DNA of 39,310 nt from JBHHZJ01 sp046758005 (lineage in GTDB: Bacteria > Pseudomonadota > Alphaproteobacteria > Kiloniellales > J153): NCBI GenBank assembly GCA_046758005.1, contig JBHHZJ010000021.1, positions 1 to 39,310 on the forward strand. The letters are read 5' to 3'. The translations under genes and the position numbers were made by a program. A model generated the notes under the pieces. The model was not told where the DNA came from. It did not search any database and worked only from the letters and a program-made list of their open reading frames with translations. Below are positions 32,532-39,310 of this stretch, in pieces. Each line of letters starts with the position of its first letter. The first letter of the stretch is position 1.

Positions 32532-34333
32532 TCGAGTACACCGCCCCCATCGCCGACATGCGCTTCGTCCTCGACGAGCTGGCGGGGCTGGACGAAATCG
32601 CCCGCCTGCCCGGTTACGAGGAAGCCACGCCCGATCTCGTCGAGGCGGTGCTGAGCGAGGCCGGCCGCCTGGCCTCGGAGGTGCTGGCGCCGCTGAACCG
32701 GTCCGGCGACCGCGAGGGCTCGGTCTACGAGAACGGCGTCGTGCGCACACCGCGCGGGTTCCCCGAGGCCTACGCGCGCTTCGTGGAAGGCGGCTGGGGC
32801 TCCCTGCCCTTCGACCCGGACTACGGCGGCCAGGGGCTGCCGTGGGCGCTCGCCACGGCGGTCCAGGAAATGTGGAACGCCGCCAACCTCAGCTTCGCGC
32901 TGGCGCCGTTGCTCACGCAAGGCGCGGTCGAGCTGCTCCAGGCGCACGGCTCGCCGGCGCAGAAGCGGACCTACCTGCCCAAGTTGATCGCGGGCGAATG
33001 GACCGGGACGATGAACCTGACCGAGCCGCAGGCGGGCTCCGACGTCGGCGCGATCCAGACGCGGGCGGTGCGCGACGGCGACCGTTACCTGATCACGGGG
33101 CAGAAGATCTTCATCACCTGGGGCGAGCACGACTGCGCCCGGAACATCGTCCACATGGTGTTGGCGCGCACGCCCGACGCCCCGGCGGGGACCAAGGGGC
33201 TCAGCCTGTTCATCGTGCCCAAGGTCCTGGTCAAGGAGGACGGCGGCCTGGGGCACAGGAACGACCTGCGCTGCGTCTCGCTCGAGCACAAGCTGGGCAT
33301 CCATGCCTCGCCCACCTGCGTCATGGCCTACGGCGATTCCGGCGGCGCCGTCGGGCTGCTGGTCGGCGAGGAGAACCGGGGCATGGAGTACATGTTCACG
33401 ATGATGAACAACGCGCGCCTTTCGGTCGGCGTCCAGGGCCTGGCGGTCGCCGAGCGGGCCTATCAGAAGGCGCTCGGCTACGCCAGGGAGCGGGTGCAGA
33501 GCCGCCCGGTCGAGGCGCGCGAGGGCCGGGCCGTGCCGATCATCCGCCATCCGGACGTGCGCCGCATGCTCATGACCATGAAGGCCGCGAACGAGGCCAT
33601 GCGGGCGCTCGCCTACACCGCGGCGGCGGCGTTGGACCGGGCCAAGCGCCATCCCGACGCCGGCGTGCGCGCGCAAGCCCAGGCCCGGGCCGACCTGCTG
33701 ATCCCGGTGGTCAAGGCCTGGCTCACGGACTGCGGCTGCGAGGTCGCCTCGCTCGGCGTGCAGGTCCACGGCGGCATGGGCTTCATCGAGGAGGCGGGCG
33801 CCGCGCAGTACTACCGCGACGCGCGGATCACGCCGATCTACGAGGGCACGAACGGGATCCAGGCGCTCGACCTGCTGTCGCGCAAGCTGCTGCGCGACAA
33901 GGGCGCCGCGGCCAAGGCCTTGTTCGCCGAGATGCGGGCCACGCTCGGCGCCCCGGAGGCGGCCGGCGCGAACGACCTGAACCCGATTCGCGAGGCCGCG
34001 GCGCAGGGCGTGCGCAGCCTCGCGGCGGCGACCGAGTGGCTGCTTGAGGCCGGGGCCGGCGACCTGCGCCGCGCCGCGGCGGGCGCGAGCCCGTATCTGC
34101 GCCTGTTCGGCACCGTGGCCGGAGGCTGGCTGCTCGCGCGCGGCGCCGCGGCCGCACGCCGGCGCCTGGCCGAGGCGGACACGGGCGGGGCCGCCGAGCG
34201 CGCCTTCCTCGAGGCGAAGATCGGCACCGCCCGCTTCTACGCCGACAACATCCTGCCGCGCGCCGCGGCCGAGGCCGCCGCCGTCATGCGCGGGGCGGAC
34301 AGCACGCTGGCCCTCGACGAGGCGCAGTTCTGA
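32528..34333 (+). CDS. Acyl-CoA dehydrogenase with extended C-terminal domain (DmdC-like)
   Basis: This 601-residue FAD enzyme oxidises an acyl-CoA at the alpha-beta bond. It begins TAPIADMRFVLDELAG, typical of the long ACAD class, then has the FAD/acyl middle domain (TGTMNLTEPQAGSDVG, FITWGEHD), the helical domain with catalytic E439 (PIYEGTNGIQ), and an extra ~130-residue C-terminal part seen in this class. 3-methylmercaptopropionyl-CoA dehydrogenase (DmdC) is in this group, but so are many others, so the substrate is open. ATG 32528 follows GGGAGG. Its end has no clear terminator. Confidence 0.92.
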   Translation: MIEYTAPIADMRFVLDELAGLDEIARLPGYEEATPDLVEAVLSEAGRLASEVLAPLNRSGDREGSVYENGVVRTPRGFPEAYARFVEGGWGSLPFDPDYGGQGLPWALATAVQEMWNAANLSFALAPLLTQGAVELLQAHGSPAQKRTYLPKLIAGEWTGTMNLTEPQAGSDVGAIQTRAVRDGDRYLITGQKIFITWGEHDCARNIVHMVLARTPDAPAGTKGLSLFIVPKVLVKEDGGLGHRNDLRCVSLEHKLGIHASPTCVMAYGDSGGAVGLLVGEENRGMEYMFTMMNNARLSVGVQGLAVAERAYQKALGYARERVQSRPVEAREGRAVPIIRHPDVRRMLMTMKAANEAMRALAYTAAAALDRAKRHPDAGVRAQAQARADLLIPVVKAWLTDCGCEVASLGVQVHGGMGFIEEAGAAQYYRDARITPIYEGTNGIQALDLLSRKLLRDKGAAAKALFAEMRATLGAPEAAGANDLNPIREAAAQGVRSLAAATEWLLEAGAGDLRRAAAGASPYLRLFGTVAGGWLLARGAAAARRRLAEADTGGAAERAFLEAKIGTARFYADNILPRAAAEAAAVMRGADSTLALDEAQF

Positions 34334-34423
34334 CCGGAGAGCTTCGGGCTCACGGAATCACGCCGGCGCCCCCGGAATCGGTCTGCGTCGGCAAACGCAA
34401 CGCGGCCGGCAAACGGCCCAGGC

Positions 34424-34963
34424 TCAGCCCCTGGAGATCGAAATCCTCTTTTTCTTGGACCTGGCCTCGGGGCGCTTGGGCAGGGTCACGGTGAGCACGC
34501 CCTTGTCGAAGCGCGCCGTGATCTTGTCCCGGTCGACCGATTCCGGCACGCGCATCGAGCGGGCGAAGGAGCCGTAGCGGCGCTCGGACAGATAGTAGTC
34601 CCGCTCCCTGGTCTCCGTCTCGGCCTTCTTTTCGCCCTTCATGGTCAGAATACCGTCGGAGAGCCTCAGCTCGACGTCCTTCTCGTCGATGCCCGGCAGC
34701 TCGGCCGTAATCTCGATGGCGTCGTCGGTCTCGCTCACGTCGAACTTCACATCGACCACGCCCCGGCTCCACAGCGGAACGGGGAATGGTTCGAACTCGA
34801 ACAGCTCGCGCGGCGGCGACGGCAGCCGCCAGTCGCCCAGGAACTCGTCGAACAGGCGATCCATCTGCTGGCGCAGCGCCAGCAGCGGGTGAGCGGGAAC
34901 GTCCCGCGCGGCCAAGGTGCCTTTGCCCTTGTCGCCCTTGGTGACTTCGATTTTCTTCGCCAT
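34424..34963 (-). CDS. Hsp20 small heat-shock protein
   Basis: This 179-residue chaperone has a variable N-terminus, the DRLFDEFLGDWRLPS block and the alpha-crystallin domain (about 70-160), including VDVKFDVSETDDAIEI, AELPGIDEKDVELRL and the closing GVLTVTLPK, followed by a basic tail. ATG 34963 follows GGAGGAGG. It binds unfolded proteins under stress. A perfect FNR-type box lies 80 bp upstream, so it may be induced at low oxygen as well as by heat. It diverges from glpK. Confidence 0.93.
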   Translation of the reverse strand: MAKKIEVTKGDKGKGTLAARDVPAHPLLALRQQMDRLFDEFLGDWRLPSPPRELFEFEPFPVPLWSRGVVDVKFDVSETDDAIEITAELPGIDEKDVELRLSDGILTMKGEKKAETETRERDYYLSERRYGSFARSMRVPESVDRDKITARFDKGVLTVTLPKRPEARSKKKRISISRG

Positions 34964-35042
34964 CGTCCTCCTCCTCCAAGCTCGCACTCCCTCGCGGTTG
35001 AAGTTCGACCGATACCGATACACGGATGAAATCCTCCGGGCC

Positions 35043-35056
35043 TTGATTCACATCAA
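35043..35056. promoter_or_regulatory. Perfect FNR/FixK-type box between hsp20 and glpK
   Basis: TTGATTCACATCAA matches TTGAT-N4-ATCAA exactly. On the minus strand TATCGG (35020-35015) follows after 22 bp, the class II spacing, pointing to hsp20. glpK starts 107 bp to the right, so it could also be affected. Confidence 0.65.
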
Positions 35057-35163
35057 CGCTCGCCGCGCGAGCGCGCGCCATGCCTTGATCTTTGCCGCCC
35101 GCCAACCCACGATGGCGCCGTCGAGCACCGCGCCCTGGAACAGCCACGGAGGAGACGCCGCCC

Positions 35164-36657
<1,494 letters not shown>

Positions 36658-36758
36658 GCAGCGGCGCGCCGCACAAATCCGTCCACTTCGCCGCCCTGCC
36701 GCCGCCGCTCTTCGACCTGAGGATCCGGACGAATTCCACAACCTGGCCGGCGACCCGG

Positions 36759-37388
36759 CTACGCCAAGGCCGCGAAGCCGAGCACGGCGAGCCCGAAGCC
36801 GAGGATCACCGCGCCGGCGATCCGATTGACCCAGCGCAGCGACGGTGCGCTCATCCGCCCGCGCAGCAATCCGACCGCGCCGCTCAGGGCGAACCACCAC
36901 AGCGCGGAGCCGGCGAATACGCCGGCCACGAGGCTGAGCGCGGCGGCGTAACCGGCAAGGTGCTCGACCAGGCCGAGCCCGGCGAAGACGGCCACAAACG
37001 ACAGAATCGTCGCTGGATTCGTCAGCGTGAGCAGGAAACAGGACCCGAACGCCCCGGCCAAGCGAGCCTGTGCGGGCGCCGCCGCGGGTTCGTCGCCGGC
37101 GGCCGGGCGCGCCAGGATCCGCACCCCCAGGACGGCGAGGAACGCCCCGCCCAGCAGCCGCAGCGTGCCTTGAAACGCAAGCAGGAAGGAGGCCACCGAC
37201 GTCAGGCCGAACCCGGCCACCGCGCCGTACAGCGCATCGGCGCACGCCGCGCCCAGGCCCGAGGCCAACCCGACCGGGGCCCCTTGATGCAGGGTCCGGC
37301 GGATGCACAGGATTCCGACCGGCCCGACCGGGGCCGCAATGGCCAGGCCCACGGCCACGCCCTTCAGGAAAATCAGCAGCTGATGCAT
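36759..37388 (-). CDS. LysE/RhtB-family exporter
   Basis: This 209-residue inner-membrane translocator has six hydrophobic segments. The family mark GLAIAAPVGPVGILCIRRTLHQG lies near the start, and SCFLLTLTNPATILSF in the middle. It exports amino acids or related solutes; the substrate is unknown. ATG 37388 (MHQLLIFLKG) is preferred; ATG 37406 adds six residues. It converges with glpK. Confidence 0.92.
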   Translation of the reverse strand: MHQLLIFLKGVAVGLAIAAPVGPVGILCIRRTLHQGAPVGLASGLGAACADALYGAVAGFGLTSVASFLLAFQGTLRLLGGAFLAVLGVRILARPAAGDEPAAAPAQARLAGAFGSCFLLTLTNPATILSFVAVFAGLGLVEHLAGYAAALSLVAGVFAGSALWWFALSGAVGLLRGRMSAPSLRWVNRIAGAVILGFGLAVLGFAALA

Positions 37389-37771
37389 GGCGGAGCGGCC
37401 TATCACACGGCGGTCCAGAATCGTACCGCATTGTTTCCCGCCGAACGACCTTCGATCGAAGGATATCGGGGCTCAAGTGCGATCGCGAAACAGGTCAATT
37501 TTCCTAGCTCCCGAGGGTCGGGGCCGCCGACACGGCGGCGTCGGAGGTCCCGATCGGCGAGCGCCCGGAGGGGAGGCCCGGCGCGGTCCGAGGCCGGACC
37601 ATGACCGTGCCGTTCCCGGCCAAGGAGCGCCTCTTGCGCCGAATGCGCGCCCAAGACAAATCTGTGACCCGCCGGCTCTCGTCCCGATTGTAAAGCCTTC
37701 GTTAACGCTCCACGGCGCAGAATGGCTCTGCGGGGGCGCCTGCGCCTCCGTATGCTCCGGATCGAAAGGCC
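37389..37771. other. 383-bp divergent intergenic region
   Basis: Between the LysE-type and PilZ genes. It holds a perfect 14-bp palindrome (37449-37462, listed) and GC-rich repeats, and no convincing gene. Confidence 0.5.
37449..37462. promoter_or_regulatory. Perfect 14-bp palindrome, possible operator
   Basis: CCTTCGATCGAAGG is a perfect palindrome 61 bp upstream of the LysE-type start. Its position suits a regulator site such as a LysR- or TetR-type operator, but no regulator gene is adjacent. Chance is possible, since it contains the 8-mer TCGATCGA. Confidence 0.35.
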
Positions 37772-38098
37772 ATGTCGGCATCGCAAGCGTTTCAGGGCCC
37801 GCACAGCACCGAACGGCGAAACGCCAACCGCGTCGCCGTCGGCGACCGGACGCCCCTGACCGCGACCGCGGGCGGCCGGATCTATACCTGCTATATCGAG
37901 GACATATCGGCCACCGGCCTGAAGCTGCGCTTCGAGGGGCGAATGCCGGAGGGCAAGGTCATCGCCGTCGATCACTCCGTCGCGGGCACGCTGTGCGGGC
38001 GCTGCGCCTGGCGCGAGGACGACACCATGGGGGTGGAGCTGCAGGTGCCCAGCAGCGATCTGGAGCGGGTGCTGCGCTGCATCTGCCTGGTGCTCTAG
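37772..38098 (+). CDS. PilZ-domain protein
   Basis: This 108-residue protein carries a near-complete PilZ signature for cyclic-di-GMP: R16-N-A-N-R20 (RxxxR) and D44-x-S46-x-x-G49 in EDISATGLKLRF. The rest of the beta barrel follows. It probably links cyclic-di-GMP to motility or polysaccharide genes, not located here. The ribosome site is AAAGG before ATG 37772. It stands alone. Confidence 0.9.
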   Translation: MSASQAFQGPHSTERRNANRVAVGDRTPLTATAGGRIYTCYIEDISATGLKLRFEGRMPEGKVIAVDHSVAGTLCGRCAWREDDTMGVELQVPSSDLERVLRCICLVL

Positions 38099-38247
38099 CA
38101 CGGATTCCGTAACATCGGCCGAACGCCGCCGCGACGCCGCGCCGACCGAGCGGTGCGGGTGAAATCGGCGCGGCTCCGCCTTAACATCGGGCGGAGTTCG
38201 CTCGCACGCCGACCGCCGGCCGAGGACATCCGGACCACCAGACGAGC

Positions 38248-39207
38248 ATGCCCGACCCGCCCTACCCGATCGAATTGCAGGGCCCCGACATCACGCCGTA
38301 CCGCGCCGGCAATACCGGCATCGACTACGTCACGACGATGGACAGCGGCGCGCCCGGCCCGCACGTCATGATCAGCGCGCTCGTCCACGGCAACGAGCTG
38401 TGCGGGGCGGTTGCGCTCGATTTCCTCTTGCGCGAAGGCGTCCGCCCGGTGCGCGGCGAGCTGACGCTCGCCTTCGTCAATCCCGCCGCCTACGAAAGCT
38501 TCGACCCGGCCAATCCGGGGGCGTCCCGCTACGTGGACGAGGACTTCAATCGGCTTTGGAGCGCGGACGTGCTGGACGGACCGCGCGACAGCGTGGAGCT
38601 GCGCCGGGCGCGCGAGCTGAGACCCTTGGTCGACACCGTCGACCTGCTGCTCGACATCCACTCCATGCAGCACGCGACCGCGCCCCTGATGATGGCGGGC
38701 CCCGCGCCGAAGGGGCGCCGGATCGCGCGCGAGGTGGGCGTGCCCCGGGTCGTGGTCGGCGATGGCGGCCACGCCGCCGGCACGCGCCTGCGCGACTACG
38801 CCGGCTTCGCCCGCGCCGACAGCCGGAAGAACGCGCTGCTCGTCGAGTGCGGCCAGCACTGGGCGAAGCCCAGCGCCGCGGTGGCGATCGAGACGACGCT
38901 GCGGTTCCTGGTTTGCGCCGGGGTCATCGACCCCGCGTTCGCGGCGCCGCACCTGGCCGGCAGGGAGACACCCGAACAGCGCTTCATCGAGGTCACCGGG
39001 CCGGTCACGATCAAGACCGACGACTTCCGCTTCACCGAGCCCTTCCGCGGCCTCGAGGTCATCGAACGCGCCGGGACCGTGATCGGGTACGACGGCGAAC
39101 AGCCGATCGCGACGCCCTACGACGACTGCGTGCTGGTCATGCCCTCGCGCCGCCTGCGCCGCGGCGAATCCGCCGTCCGCTTCGGCCGCTACGTGGACGC
39201 GCCGTGA
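38248..39207 (+). CDS. Succinylglutamate desuccinylase/aspartoacylase-family protein
   Basis: This 319-residue M14-like zinc enzyme has HGNE (H47, E50), the third ligand H138 in DIHSM, and the acid E200 in LVECGQH. Such enzymes remove acyl groups from amino acids, but this deacylase has no linked arginine- or ectoine-pathway genes, so the substrate is open. ATG 38248 is the likely start. It ends 27 bp before the long hairpin at the right edge. Confidence 0.9.
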   Translation: MPDPPYPIELQGPDITPYRAGNTGIDYVTTMDSGAPGPHVMISALVHGNELCGAVALDFLLREGVRPVRGELTLAFVNPAAYESFDPANPGASRYVDEDFNRLWSADVLDGPRDSVELRRARELRPLVDTVDLLLDIHSMQHATAPLMMAGPAPKGRRIAREVGVPRVVVGDGGHAAGTRLRDYAGFARADSRKNALLVECGQHWAKPSAAVAIETTLRFLVCAGVIDPAFAAPHLAGRETPEQRFIEVTGPVTIKTDDFRFTEPFRGLEVIERAGTVIGYDGEQPIATPYDDCVLVMPSRRLRRGESAVRFGRYVDAP

Positions 39208-39234
39208 GGCGCCGCCGGCGCGCGTCCCGGCTGA

Positions 39235-39290
39235 AGCAGATCCGGGTCGATGAGGATCGCCCGAAGGCGATTCATCGACCCGGATCTGCT
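39235..39290. repeat. Long near-perfect inverted repeat (25-bp arms, CGAA loop)
   Basis: AGCAGATCCGGGTCGATGA (39235-39253) pairs with TCATCGACCCGGATCTGCT at the right, and ATCGCC pairs with GGCGAT, with one 2-nt bulge and a CGAA loop (39262-39265). It lies 27 bp after the deacylase stop and runs near the edge. It could be a terminator without T-run, a REP/MITE-type element, or one end of a larger element off the window. Confidence 0.7.
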
Positions 39291-39310
39291 CCAACTGTAA
39301 TGTATAGAGC

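Noticed and set aside
32039..33769. 576-codon open frame on the minus strand
   Set aside because: Only its last 58 codons (DUF4169) are credible; the rest is antisense to the acyl-CoA dehydrogenase.

Overview
The window is high-GC bacterial chromosome, most likely from an alphaproteobacterium of the Rhodospirillales/Azospirillum kind. Reasons are an IpdC-type decarboxylase very like that of Azospirillum, a COQ7-type ubiquinone hydroxylase, DUF4169, DUF6445 and DUF4743 proteins, a DmdC-like acyl-CoA dehydrogenase, GluQRS, and FNR/FixK-type boxes. The sequence does not settle genus or species. Most genes are housekeeping or general metabolism. The least ordinary stretches are the IS-scarred left end (1-3.8 kb) and 23.2-26.6 kb.

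Left end (1-3.8 kb): a SNF2 helicase with a SWIM zinc finger sits alone between insertion-sequence debris. On the left are a 38-codon transposase stub and inverted repeats, and on the right is an IS256-type transposase fragment. Two diverged copies of a ~41-bp sequence lie on either side. Next come an SLC13/TrkA-C permease, an M48 membrane protease and ipdC, which has an FNR-type box upstream (3.8-8.9 kb). After tRNA-Ser(CGA), a four-gene minus-strand operon encodes a complete carbohydrate-type ABC importer with a Tat-exported binding protein (9.3-13.7 kb).

Middle (14.2-22.7 kb): an ACT-like small protein, a DUF4743/Nudix hydrolase, gluQ, an AlkA-type glycosylase, a carboxylesterase, a MEMO-family protein, an HNH endonuclease, a tightly overlapped yqaA-like/dsbB/coq7 operon, an NTF2-like protein and a double cold-shock-domain protein. 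tRNA-Leu(CAA) follows.

23.2-26.6 kb: a small minus-strand gene with its own FNR-type promoter; a two-gene unit made of an unrecognised Cys-rich protein and a 2OG-Fe(II) oxygenase-like gene broken by one missing base; an AT-rich island with DnaA-box-like repeats; a 53-residue membrane protein; and a GYD-domain protein.

Right end (26.6-39.3 kb): an aldo/keto reductase; a divergent pair of DUF6445 oxygenase-like and acetolactate-synthase-like genes; an exported cyclase-family protein with a terminator; DUF454; DUF4169; a long acyl-CoA dehydrogenase preceded by a possible leader peptide; hsp20 and glpK diverging around a perfect FNR box; a LysE exporter; a PilZ protein; an M14-type deacylase; and a long hairpin at the edge.

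The best cross-window signal is three FNR/FixK/Dnr-type palindromes (7151, 23544, 35043). Each lies 60-110 bp from a start codon, which suggests a small oxygen- or nitric-oxide-responsive regulon of ipdC, an unknown small protein and hsp20 (or glpK).
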